From Rheinheimera sp. 4Y26 (GTDB taxonomy: Bacteria; Pseudomonadota; Gammaproteobacteria; Enterobacterales; Alteromonadaceae): a DNA stretch of 64,000 nt. The stretch spans positions 310,001 through 374,000 of the forward strand of contig NZ_JAOBWS010000001.1 of the NCBI RefSeq assembly GCF_025245835.1, given 5' to 3'. The notes beneath the pieces are model-generated. The model was given only the letters and a program-made list of their open reading frames with translations. It made no database searches and was not told where the DNA came from. Each line of letters starts with the position of its first letter. Within the stretch, counting starts at the first letter, position 1. Both the position numbers and the translations under genes were made by a program. This document shows positions 16,206 through 24,313 of this stretch, in pieces.

Positions 16206-18206
16206 ATGCCAGGTTGTAAACCCTACCTCTTATTATTCAGCCTTACCGGCTTTGTCATCAGCCCTTTCGCATGGTCTGCTAATTCAGTGGAAAAAATGTT
16301 GTGGGAAAATGGCCTGGCGAGCTACGAAGCCACAAAAGCCAGCCTGAAAAACAACATGGACTTAAGTGATGTTTCCAGAATTTTATCGTCCCGTTGTGAT
16401 GCAAAATGGTCCAATACTGATGAAGTTCATGCTTTAGAGCAACAATCGGCGGCTTATAACAGTGATGTTGGTCTGGAGTTTCGCGCCGGTTATACCTCTA
16501 AGGATATTCAACGGAATCCGGACGAAAACGAAGGCAATACCTATATGGAGTTGTCCTGGGAGTTGCTGGACAGTGGTTATCTCGATAATCAGTATCAGGC
16601 CACCGATTATAAAAGACAGGCCGCCATCAAAGCCGTGCACGGCAAATTAAAACAACACGAAATTAACTACCAATGTCGTCGTTTTAATTTAAACCGGCAT
16701 TTTGCCGGTTTAGAGCTGCATCTGAATTCAATCAAATTAAAGTTTATGGAAGCAGTTTACGGTGTTGAAAAACAAGCTTATTTTTCCGGCGCCAGTTATC
16801 TGGATGAATTGATGATCCCGGAAGAGGACATCATGCTGGCGCGCCAGACACTGGCCCGTTTACATGCAGATCCTACTCTGGCGACCAGCGAGCTGGAGTT
16901 GATCAACCCGCCGGTCATTGATGTTGATTTAGCCGCCATACTGCAACAAATCGGGCAAAATAAAGACTTTGCGGAGTCGCATCGTCTGCAGCGGCTAAGG
17001 ATTGAAGATCAGGCACAACAAGAAGACTCTTTTTTACAGGGCAGCCGTTTTCGTTTGTTTTTAAGAAAAGAGTTTGATGTGTTCAACAGTGGCCAGGAAG
17101 ACCTGGTGGCCGGTGCCCGCTTGCAGATGCCCATCACTTTTGGCGAAAAAGGATCACAATCTGAAGCAAAGTTAAATCAGCTTGAGCAGGATTTTAGCCA
17201 CGAACAGTGGGAAATCATGACCCGCACCCGCGTTGCCTATGTGGCTTTGCAGGAGCAGCTGGAACGCACCACCAGGCAGCAATACAGAGTGCTGCGGGCA
17301 CAGGAAGCGATGCGCCGGGTACAAAGTTATACGGCGCTTGATATGCCGCTGGATATAGCAGCTGTGAATGTGCGTGTTAAATCCTATATTGACGCTGCCA
17401 TTGAGTTGGGCAACGCCAAACAGGAACTGTACCGCAGAGTGAATGAAATATTTCTGGTCGCGCGGGTGGAATACAACGAGAAGTTTATCAAAGTGAACTC
17501 TTTGAATGAGACTGAACACAGGGCTCGCCCCGGTGAGCGTTCTGTGTATATCTGGTCGGAGCAATTTAACCGTTATTCTAACGCAGAGCTCTTTGCGTTA
17601 TTTGAAACCAAAGGGCTGAAGCATGCATTAGTCAGCGTTGGCAAAAAAGTAGACGCAAAAAAATTATTTGAATTTATGCAAGAGGCTGCTCAGCATCAGG
17701 TTCGCGTCAGTCAGTTATTAGGTGAAGCAAAATGGGCGCTGCAAGAACACCACAACGAGGCGCTGGCAGCCGTTGAAGCCAGAGTGCGATATGGGGATGG
17801 CATTCATCTGGATATAGAACCGCATGCCCTGGCAGAGTACAAAGCCAATCCAAAGCAGGTGCTGCAGGATTTAACTAAGTTGGTTACTGCCATACGCCAG
17901 CGGCATCCGGATATCAATTTAACCCTGTCTGTGCCGCATCATTGGCCGGCTGAAGTGTTGCGCACCCTCGGCAATGATGTCGACCGCGTGTATTTAATGG
18001 CCTATGAAACCAGCGACGCTGAAGTGATTAGCCGCCGGATTAAAACCGTGCTGGCTTCAGTACCCCGGGAAAAGCTGGTGGTCGCGCTTCGAAAGCAGGA
18101 TTTTAATACCGAGTTGCAATTAGAAGCGGCGATAGAGTTATTAGGTCAGGCGACAGGCGTCACCCAATTTGCCGTTCACAAGCTTGATATTTATACACAG
18201 GAGTAA
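16206..18206 (+). CDS. TolC-like outer-membrane protein fused to a GH18-like TIM barrel
   Basis: 666 residues from the ATG at 16206; a TTG at 16191 is the alternative. Signal peptide about 1-25 (PFAWSA). Residues about 40-430 look like a TolC-family efflux duct: long Gln/Glu/Arg-rich helices in two halves, with short strands such as SDVGLEFRAGY and RLFLRKEFDVF where the barrel segments should be. From about 440 on, the sequence changes to an alternating beta/alpha pattern. It carries DGIHLDIEP (D531, D536, E538), resembling the GH18 DGxDxDxE motif with the central Asp replaced by His, then LTLSVPHHW and DRVYLMAYET as later strands. E538, the GH18 general-acid position, is kept. It could trim or bind the exported glycan; the barrel could also be non-catalytic. 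Confidence 0.65.
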   Translation: MPGCKPYLLLFSLTGFVISPFAWSANSVEKMLWENGLASYEATKASLKNNMDLSDVSRILSSRCDAKWSNTDEVHALEQQSAAYNSDVGLEFRAGYTSKDIQRNPDENEGNTYMELSWELLDSGYLDNQYQATDYKRQAAIKAVHGKLKQHEINYQCRRFNLNRHFAGLELHLNSIKLKFMEAVYGVEKQAYFSGASYLDELMIPEEDIMLARQTLARLHADPTLATSELELINPPVIDVDLAAILQQIGQNKDFAESHRLQRLRIEDQAQQEDSFLQGSRFRLFLRKEFDVFNSGQEDLVAGARLQMPITFGEKGSQSEAKLNQLEQDFSHEQWEIMTRTRVAYVALQEQLERTTRQQYRVLRAQEAMRRVQSYTALDMPLDIAAVNVRVKSYIDAAIELGNAKQELYRRVNEIFLVARVEYNEKFIKVNSLNETEHRARPGERSVYIWSEQFNRYSNAELFALFETKGLKHALVSVGKKVDAKKLFEFMQEAAQHQVRVSQLLGEAKWALQEHHNEALAAVEARVRYGDGIHLDIEPHALAEYKANPKQVLQDLTKLVTAIRQRHPDINLTLSVPHHWPAEVLRTLGNDVDRVYLMAYETSDAEVISRRIKTVLASVPREKLVVALRKQDFNTELQLEAAIELLGQATGVTQFAVHKLDIYTQE

Positions 18207-18209
18207 CCG

Positions 18210-19208
18210 GTGAATTTATATAACCGCAAAAGTCTGATCACTGCGGCACCGGAAGGTACACCGGTGACGTCATATAAACCCAGTATTACCAAGTGGATTT
18301 ATTTTAGCCTGGTGATTTTGCTGGTTGCTTATCTTATCTACCTGTTGATAAAACCTTATTACCTGATTGAAGCACAAGGCTTGGTTGATGTTGAGGTTCG
18401 TGATGTGCTGGCTGAGCGGGATGGCATCATGCTGCAACTGGCAGTAAAACAAGGCCAGAGCTTTAAAAAGGGTGAGCTGTTAGCGAGCTTTGCCGCAGAA
18501 AAACGCTGCACTGCCGAGCCCGATCCGGTGCTGGAGAAGCTGTCATTTGATATGCAGCTTGTTAATAATGACATTCAGGCATTACAACGTGAAAAAGCCG
18601 CTTTAGCTGCGATGCCAGCGACTACAGATAGTATGCAACGGGCTCTGGAGGTGAATGCTTCCTTGTTCCGTCAGCAGCAACAACAACAGCAAAAACAGCA
18701 GCAAGAGCTGGATAAGCTAAATCTGGATATTAACAAGGAACAAGAGCGGCTGGCCATTATGGTCGGGCGGCACAGTCGTCTGCTTGAGGCAAAACGGCAA
18801 CAACCTGTCGATGAAGCTTGTCTGGAAAAACACATTTATGCCGGCGAAGATGGGCAGGTCAGGGAAGTCAAAGTATTAGCGCAGGATTTTGCGGTGAAAG
18901 GCCGGCCCATTTTGAAATACAGCCCGGCAGAAGCTCAGGTGCGTGTGGTGTTTCTGGCGGATGCCAAGTTGTATCGTTCTTTTGCTCAGCAATCACAGCT
19001 GGTGGTGTCCTTCCCGGATGGTTCCGAAAGTTTTGGCCGTGTTGAGCAGATTGAATCTGTGGCGAGTCAAATCAGCGGTAATCTGAATGATTTACTTGCG
19101 AAGGACAAGGTGCAATTACGCATGACGCTGGTGCCGGTCAACCCCGCCGATAACAGTTTGTGGCGCATGTTTGAGAGACTACCGGTAGCAGTGAGAGGGT
19201 CATTATGA
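18210..19208 (+). CDS. HlyD-like periplasmic adaptor (membrane fusion protein)
   Basis: 332 residues with a GTG start and a good GGAG site (18200-18203). One transmembrane helix (29-49) follows a short cytoplasmic tail. Two half-lipoyl motifs (about 61-94 and 208-238) flank a coiled-coil hairpin containing a Gln tract at 155-165. The beta-barrel part ends the protein. Such adaptors bridge an inner-membrane machine to a TolC-type duct. Here the usual ABC or RND pump is missing and the only large inner-membrane partner in the operon is a glycosyltransferase, which recalls the adaptor-like part of alginate Alg44. The coiled coil is short. Confidence 0.8.
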   Translation: MNLYNRKSLITAAPEGTPVTSYKPSITKWIYFSLVILLVAYLIYLLIKPYYLIEAQGLVDVEVRDVLAERDGIMLQLAVKQGQSFKKGELLASFAAEKRCTAEPDPVLEKLSFDMQLVNNDIQALQREKAALAAMPATTDSMQRALEVNASLFRQQQQQQQKQQQELDKLNLDINKEQERLAIMVGRHSRLLEAKRQQPVDEACLEKHIYAGEDGQVREVKVLAQDFAVKGRPILKYSPAEAQVRVVFLADAKLYRSFAQQSQLVVSFPDGSESFGRVEQIESVASQISGNLNDLLAKDKVQLRMTLVPVNPADNSLWRMFERLPVAVRGSL

Positions 19209-20608
19209 TGAAGCAGCCGTTGCAATTGGTGTTTGCACAAAACAATAAACCTCTCCTGCAAGCGACAACAACATTTGAAAGCCTGGATAAGGTCGACTGG
19301 CAGCAGGTATCCTGTTTGTTGCTTGACGCTGCTGACATCAGCACAGCTTATGCGGCACTGGTGAAGTTGCGGCAACATAGTTCGCCACATTGCTATTTAA
19401 GGCCGGTGGTGTTTGTTGCTGATACAGAGCGTCAGAGCGGTTGGCAATGGCATTCTGCTGATGCGGTGTTAGTGCTGCAGGGTGACCAGCTGTTTGAGCA
19501 GGTTGCAGTGCCGGATCAGCTGGAAATGATTAACCGCTGGATTGACAATCTGCCGCAGCAGGAAAGAGGCGCAGATGGTCATTTACAGGTCAAAGTGCTG
19601 CGGTTGTTAGCCAGCCGTCAGTCAACTGCCGAACCCCAGGCAACACCAACAAATTACAACGGTTATGTTTATCCGCTGTTACAGCCGGTGTTTTCAATAC
19701 AAGACATGGGCGTGATGCAAACGCTGGGTTTTCTGGAACAGCAGAATTTATTATCAGCGACCTTGTTTGATCGGGCACATTTTTGTATTCACTGTGACAG
19801 CGCCTTTCTCAATTTTAAAGAAACTTGTGTGGCCTGTGGCTCCCACGACCTGGATGTGGTTGAGTTGGTGCACCATTTTAGTTGTGGTTTCACCGCTGAC
19901 ATAACCCGTTTTAAAGCTGGCGGCGACGCATTAATCTGCCCAAAATGTGATAAACATCTGCGCCATATCGGTGTCGATTATGACAAACCATCGACGGTGA
20001 ATAAGTGCCGCCTTTGTCAGCATGTCAGCCAGGAAGGCAATGTGGTGGCGAAGTGTTTTAACTGCAACTGCACGACTGAAGCAAAGTTTCTCGATTTGCG
20101 ACGCATTAATAGTTACAAGCTGACTTCTGTTGGTTTAAATGCCGCTTTTTATGGTCTGAAGACCTATTTTACCGATATTCTGGAAAATGAACTGCAACTG
20201 CTGTCGTTGCGCGAGTTTGAGTTGTTTGCCAATGTTGAAGCTGCCCGCATCGCCCGTTACGGCAAGTCACAAAGCGCGTTGGCGATAGTCCGGTTTGTCG
20301 GACTGGATAAAATACATCTGGAACTGGGGAGCAAAGCCAAACAAATTTTTACTGAGCTGGCAGGGATATTTAAAACCATATTGCGTGAAACCGATATTAT
20401 CACCGCCTACAACGAAAGTATGTTTGCGATTTTAATGCCGGAAACCAGTCAGGATAACGCTGCATTAGCTCTTTCCAGGCTGCAAAAATCTGTTGAGCAG
20501 TTATTTACCGAAAACTTTGACCGCTCGTTGGACATCCAACAGCATGCGCTGGCTGTGACGTCAGAATTGCAGGTACGGGATGCATTAGAGCGGTTTTTAA
20601 ATCAATGA
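19205..20608 (+). CDS. REC-like / TackOD1 zinc-ribbon / degenerate GGDEF regulator
   Basis: 467 residues, cytoplasmic. Residues 1-120 look like a degenerate receiver domain. Residues about 155-300 carry a cysteine-rich module with C194xxC197, C208xxC211, C227, C245xxC248, C268xxC271 and C284xxC287xC289, the layout of the TackOD1 metal-binding output domain. Residues about 340-467 keep the diguanylate-cyclase fold pattern, but the active-site signature is AYNESM (about 401-406) instead of GGDEF. c-di-GMP synthesis is therefore unlikely; it may bind nucleotide or act as a scaffold controlling the synthase. Its ATG overlaps the adaptor stop; a second ATG follows at 19208. Confidence 0.72.
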   Translation: MMKQPLQLVFAQNNKPLLQATTTFESLDKVDWQQVSCLLLDAADISTAYAALVKLRQHSSPHCYLRPVVFVADTERQSGWQWHSADAVLVLQGDQLFEQVAVPDQLEMINRWIDNLPQQERGADGHLQVKVLRLLASRQSTAEPQATPTNYNGYVYPLLQPVFSIQDMGVMQTLGFLEQQNLLSATLFDRAHFCIHCDSAFLNFKETCVACGSHDLDVVELVHHFSCGFTADITRFKAGGDALICPKCDKHLRHIGVDYDKPSTVNKCRLCQHVSQEGNVVAKCFNCNCTTEAKFLDLRRINSYKLTSVGLNAAFYGLKTYFTDILENELQLLSLREFELFANVEAARIARYGKSQSALAIVRFVGLDKIHLELGSKAKQIFTELAGIFKTILRETDIITAYNESMFAILMPETSQDNAALALSRLQKSVEQLFTENFDRSLDIQQHALAVTSELQVRDALERFLNQ

Positions 20609-20618
20609 GACTTTACTC

Positions 20619-21923
20619 TTGATTGAACAAGCCTTTGTATTCTTTATCAATCTGAGTGGCTGGCAACTGTTGGGTTACTTTTGGCCGTTTTTTATGATTG
20701 ATATGGTGCGCTACGTGCTGCTGGAAGGCGTGGTGTTACTGCAATATTTACCGCAGCGTAAGCGAAAGGCGGCATTATACGCAGCGGCAAGGCAGCAGCT
20801 GTTCAGTCAAAAGCCTCTGATCTCAGTGATAGTGCCGGGTAAAAACGAAGGCCGGTATATTCCGAAACTGGTGCAAACCTTGCGTCAGCAAAGTTACCCT
20901 TTTTACGAGCTGATTGTGGTGGATGATGGTTCAGATGATGCCACGCCTGAAATTTGCCGGGAATTAGAGCGTAATGGCTTGATTGACTGTTTTATCCGCA
21001 ACGAAATTCGTGGTGGAAAAGCATCGGCCGCCAATACGGCCCTGCAGTTTGCGAAGGGCCGTTATATTGTGCATATCGACGCTGATTCACACATGGAGCG
21101 GGATGCGCTGGAAACAATTTTATTGCCTTTTTTAATGGATGCCGACGTTGGCTGTGTGGGTGGTGATGTGCGGGTGGCGAATTATGAGGATAGTTTTGCC
21201 GCCCAGATTCAGCGGATTGAGTACAGCAAAAGCATCATGGTGGGTCGTACCGTGGCTTCCCATCTGGGTCTTCTGCGTATAGTGTCGGGCGCTTATGGTG
21301 CATTTCGCCGGGATATTCTCGAGGCCATTCATGGCTGGGACGTTGGTCCTGGATTAGATGGTGATATTACGCTGAAGATCCGCAAAATGGGTTTTAAAGT
21401 GGTGCATGAACCGGCCAGTGTTTGTTATACCAATGTGCCAACCAGTTACACTAAGTTAGCCAAACAGCGCTACCGTTGGGATAAATCCATGATTAGGTTT
21501 CGTCTGCGCAAACACCGCGACATCCTGTGGCCGTCTGAATCCTTTCGCTGGCGCAACTTTATAACAGTGGCTGACAATTTATTTTTTAATTTGCTGCTCG
21601 ACATTAAGTGGGTGATTTACTTTTTCCAGATTATTCAACTCAGCTCTGGTTATATTGCTTTTTTAATCATCCTCAATTATTTCTTTTATGTGTGTGCAAA
21701 TTTGGTGCAGTGGTTGTTCTCGGCAATGATGCTACGGAGCCTCAACCAAAAACCAATGTATCAATCGGTCATGTTTATTCCACTGATGCCGATATATACA
21801 GGAACCTATTTAAGGTTGATTCGCACCTTTGCCTATGTGATGGAATTGCTGCATAAACGTTCTTATGTTGACAGGTGGAATCCGTGGAAAGTTTCGAAGA
21901 TTGCAAAGCGGAATAAACTGTAA
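20619..21923 (+). CDS. Processive family-2 glycosyltransferase (polysaccharide synthase)
   Basis: 434 residues, inner membrane. One N-terminal hydrophobic segment (about 10-44), a GT-A catalytic domain (about 66-300) and at least two C-terminal helices (about 325-385). Motifs of processive synthases are complete: VVDDGSD (D102-D103), the metal-binding DAD at 154-156, a GDI acid region at 248-250 (in place of the usual TED) and QRYRW at 283-287. The layout resembles PgaC/IcaA and NodC. The polymer is not predictable; hexosamine or hexose are both possible. The start is a TTG 10 bases after the previous stop; the ribosome site is weak and ATGs at residues 26 and 29 are alternatives. Confidence 0.85.
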   Translation: MIEQAFVFFINLSGWQLLGYFWPFFMIDMVRYVLLEGVVLLQYLPQRKRKAALYAAARQQLFSQKPLISVIVPGKNEGRYIPKLVQTLRQQSYPFYELIVVDDGSDDATPEICRELERNGLIDCFIRNEIRGGKASAANTALQFAKGRYIVHIDADSHMERDALETILLPFLMDADVGCVGGDVRVANYEDSFAAQIQRIEYSKSIMVGRTVASHLGLLRIVSGAYGAFRRDILEAIHGWDVGPGLDGDITLKIRKMGFKVVHEPASVCYTNVPTSYTKLAKQRYRWDKSMIRFRLRKHRDILWPSESFRWRNFITVADNLFFNLLLDIKWVIYFFQIIQLSSGYIAFLIILNYFFYVCANLVQWLFSAMMLRSLNQKPMYQSVMFIPLMPIYTGTYLRLIRTFAYVMELLHKRSYVDRWNPWKVSKIAKRNKL

Positions 21924-21975
21924 GATAATTGTCGAAATTTTGCTCTCCTTTATTCGCTAACAAGTGAAGGTCATG

Positions 21976-22716
21976 ATGAAGAAGTATGTTGTAGGACTTT
22001 TGTTGTCTGTTATCTCAGCAACTGCAAGCGCGGGTATTATCAAGATTGATACCGCTCAATGGTCACACCAGGCTGGCCCATCGAATGACCTCACCACGGG
22101 GAATTGGGTTGGCGTAAAAGGTCAGGCACCGGAAAAACACAGTAATTCTTCCGGCGCCTTGGTCAGTGACTTCCGGGTTTTTGGCGATTTCCTGTTCAGT
22201 GGTTTTTTTTCACCGACCAAACGAGAGTACGATGACAATGACATCGTTGGTCTGGTATTTGGCTGGCAGGATCCAAAAAACCACTACCGTTTAGGCTGGA
22301 CTCAAACCCAGCGCCCGGGCACAGACGATGATAAATCCTTTGCCGATATTACCGGTCGTACCGGGTTGTTTTTGATTCGCGAAGTGAACGGTAAGTCAGA
22401 AACTTTATTTAATATCAAAGATTTGTTCTGGGAAGATAACGCAAGTTACAGCTTTAACGTTAAACGTGAAGCGAACCAGTTAAAGCTGGATTTTGCCGGC
22501 AACGTATTTGCTGTGACAGATTCAACCTTCCTCAGTGGCCATCTTGGTGTTTACACTGAAAGCCAAACAGCCAAATTCTGGAATTTAAAGGCCGAAGATA
22601 AAACAACATTAAAACCACCACTATCAGTCCCTGTATCTGAGCCGGGAGCTGTGATGTTTTTTTCAGGTTTAGTGATAGCTGCAGCAGTTCGTCGCAGACG
22701 TGAGCAGAATGCCTGA
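21976..22716 (+). CDS. Secreted concanavalin-fold-like protein with PEP-CTERM-like tail
   Basis: 246 residues from the second ATG of a pair (21976), which has AAGG five bases upstream. Signal peptide about 1-19 (SATASA). The middle part (DDNDIVGLVFGWQDPKNHYRLGW..., then SGHLGVYTES and AKFWNL) resembles thrombospondin C-terminal/LamG-like jelly-roll domains, which bind sugars or Ca2+. The tail is SEPG, a hydrophobic helix and an RRRR cluster: the three-part PEP-CTERM sorting signal with Ser in place of the first Pro. Such proteins are processed by an exosortase and are usually linked to exopolysaccharide loci. No exosortase gene is in the window. Confidence 0.75.
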   Translation: MKKYVVGLLLSVISATASAGIIKIDTAQWSHQAGPSNDLTTGNWVGVKGQAPEKHSNSSGALVSDFRVFGDFLFSGFFSPTKREYDDNDIVGLVFGWQDPKNHYRLGWTQTQRPGTDDDKSFADITGRTGLFLIREVNGKSETLFNIKDLFWEDNASYSFNVKREANQLKLDFAGNVFAVTDSTFLSGHLGVYTESQTAKFWNLKAEDKTTLKPPLSVPVSEPGAVMFFSGLVIAAAVRRRREQNA

Positions 22717-22738
22717 AGCTCGTTAAATCACCCGTCGA

Positions 22739-22768
22739 AACGCCGCTTAAATAGCGGCGTTTTTATTT
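22739..22768 (+). terminator. Rho-independent terminator of the polysaccharide-like operon
   Basis: AACGCCGC (22739-22746) and GCGGCGTT (22754-22761) form a perfect 8-bp stem with a 7-base loop followed by TTTTATTT. It lies 22 bases after the PEP-CTERM-like gene and separates it from convergent yigB. Confidence 0.9.
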
Positions 22769-22820
22769 GCGTTTTGCCGCCTGCTGCCTGAATCCATCTA
22801 TCCCCTGGTAAACAACAGTC

Positions 22821-23528
22821 TCAGCCAAATGTGGCCAAATCGTCCAATTGATGCAATTCAACATGGGGCAATGTTTTAAGCTTTGCTGTTGTGTCAGGTG
22901 TCAGATTCAGCCAGGCCGCCTGACAACCGGCGCTCAGCGCGCCTAATACATCAGATTTAACATGGTCACCAATATGCAAAATATGTTGTGCTGGCAACGC
23001 TAAGCGCTCAGCGGCCGTTAAAAACATATCCGGATAAGGTTTCATCCGGCCATCTGGCCCGGCGCGCAGCGAAAACTGAAATAAATCGGCAATGCCCATT
23101 TTTTCAATGTCGGCATTGCCATTGGTAATGGCTACCAAAGGAAAACGTTCTGCCAGCTGCTGCAACAACGGCCGTACATGGGGCGCTAACTGAATATCGG
23201 TGCGCGCCTGCAAAAATGCCGACATGGCAAGTTCAGCAATTTCCGTGGCCTGCGCCGGGCGCATGCCCTGAGCTGTTAAACCGCGTTGCAGCGCCAATAA
23301 ACGCCAGCGGCTGACGTCGTGGCGTACCTCTGCATCCTCTGTTGCCAGAATTTTACGCTGCTCAAACCAATAAACAGTGTTGTTATGAAAAGATACCGGT
23401 AATAACTGCGCCAGCTGCTGCTGCATCGCAACTTCAGCTTTGGCAATCACTGCCGTATTGGCGTACAGCGTATCGTCCAGGTCAAAGGAAAGGGCTTTGA
23501 CCGGGGCAAGGGCTTTGTATATCCGCAT
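22821..23528 (-). CDS. yigB: HAD phosphatase YigB (5-amino-6-(5-phosphoribitylamino)uracil phosphatase type)
   Basis: 235 residues that follow E. coli YigB closely: the MRIYKALAPVKALSFDLDDTLY opening with D16 and D18, the VRHDVSRWR cap segment, LVAITNGNA, RAGPDGRMKPYPDMF with the catalytic Lys, and HIGDHVKSDVLGA. YigB-type enzymes dephosphorylate the riboflavin intermediate and other small phosphates, including FMN. In enterobacteria the gene lies between xerC and uvrD. Here it keeps the order and strand, but xerC is 19 kb away on one side and uvrD 8 kb away on the other. Confidence 0.88.
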   Translation of the reverse strand: MRIYKALAPVKALSFDLDDTLYANTAVIAKAEVAMQQQLAQLLPVSFHNNTVYWFEQRKILATEDAEVRHDVSRWRLLALQRGLTAQGMRPAQATEIAELAMSAFLQARTDIQLAPHVRPLLQQLAERFPLVAITNGNADIEKMGIADLFQFSLRAGPDGRMKPYPDMFLTAAERLALPAQHILHIGDHVKSDVLGALSAGCQAAWLNLTPDTTAKLKTLPHVELHQLDDLATFG

Positions 23529-23705
23529 TAATTTTCAGGTCCTGATTCGAAACGGCAGGTTGGATTATCCGGCGGCCGCATATTTTTGACCAGCGGCAAG
23601 CTGATTTTAATTCAGGAAATTATGTTATTCAGATGTTTCTTTTGTTATGCTCCAACCGCCTTTTTGGCGGCGGTATAGCCAATATTATTAATCTAACTAC
23701 AAGGA

Positions 23706-24311
23706 ATGACTGTGATTTTTCGTGGACTTATTTTAACCCTTATGTTGCTGCTCGGTGGTTGTGCTTCATCTTCAATGGTCAAAGCTCCCAATCAACAACT
23801 GGCGGCGGTACCTGCTGATAAAGCGCAGGTTGTGTTTTTGCGTTCGTCGTTGTTCGGCGCCGCAATTAGCGCACCTATGTTTGATGTCACTCAATCAGAA
23901 CCGGCTTTTATTGGTATTCTCGACAACTCCAGCAAATTGATGGTGGAAGTTCCGGCGGGCAAAAATACCTTTATGGTGGTTTCCGAAGCTGCGGATTTCC
24001 TGGAGGCCGATCTGGTGGCAGGGAAAAGGTATTATGCGGTGGTCACACCAAGAATGGGGGCCTGGAAAGCCCGTTTTTCCATTTGGCCGGTCCGTGCCGA
24101 CGGCAATGCTGAATTTAAAAAAGCAGATCCAAAGGTGCAAAAAATAATCAGCAATACAGTGCTGATGCAAAATTCCCCGAAATCTGAAGCCTGGTTTGAA
24201 AAAAACAAAACCGACATCAAGAGCAAACAAGCTGAATACTGGCCGGTATGGCAGCAAAAAGCACCGGGTGAATTGTTAGAGCGCACGCTGTTACCAACAG
24301 ACGGCGAATAA
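23706..24311 (+). CDS. Lipoprotein of unknown function (DUF2846-like)
   Basis: 201 residues with a lipoprotein signal (MLLLGGCASSS; lipobox LGGC) and AAGGA before the ATG. The body begins with a strand ending VVFLRSSLFG, then VPAGKNTFMVVSEAADFLEADLVAGKRYYAVVTPR. That pattern of an extended sandwich domain is seen in DUF2846-type lipoproteins. Function is unknown. It ends two bases from the convergent phosphopantetheinyl transferase, with no visible terminator between them. Confidence 0.75.
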   Translation: MTVIFRGLILTLMLLLGGCASSSMVKAPNQQLAAVPADKAQVVFLRSSLFGAAISAPMFDVTQSEPAFIGILDNSSKLMVEVPAGKNTFMVVSEAADFLEADLVAGKRYYAVVTPRMGAWKARFSIWPVRADGNAEFKKADPKVQKIISNTVLMQNSPKSEAWFEKNKTDIKSKQAEYWPVWQQKAPGELLERTLLPTDGE

Positions 24312-24313
24312 GC

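Larger units (their letters stand above)
16206..21923 (+). other. Putative exopolysaccharide synthesis/export operon
   Basis: Four genes read in one direction with spacings of 3, -4 and 10 bases: TolC-GH18-like, HlyD-like adaptor, REC-TackOD1-degenerate GGDEF, and GT2 synthase. A secreted PEP-CTERM-like gene follows after 52 bases and ends in a strong terminator. Together they supply an inner-membrane polymer synthase, a periplasmic adaptor, an outer-membrane duct with a possible glycan-active barrel, and a cytoplasmic regulator. Gene content does not match the pga, bcs, alg or pel operons. The function is inferred from parts, not from a recognised operon family. Confidence 0.55.

Noticed and set aside
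19205-20608. Annotation as an active diguanylate cyclase
   Set aside because: The signature loop reads AYNESM, lacking the GG and acidic residues needed for catalysis.
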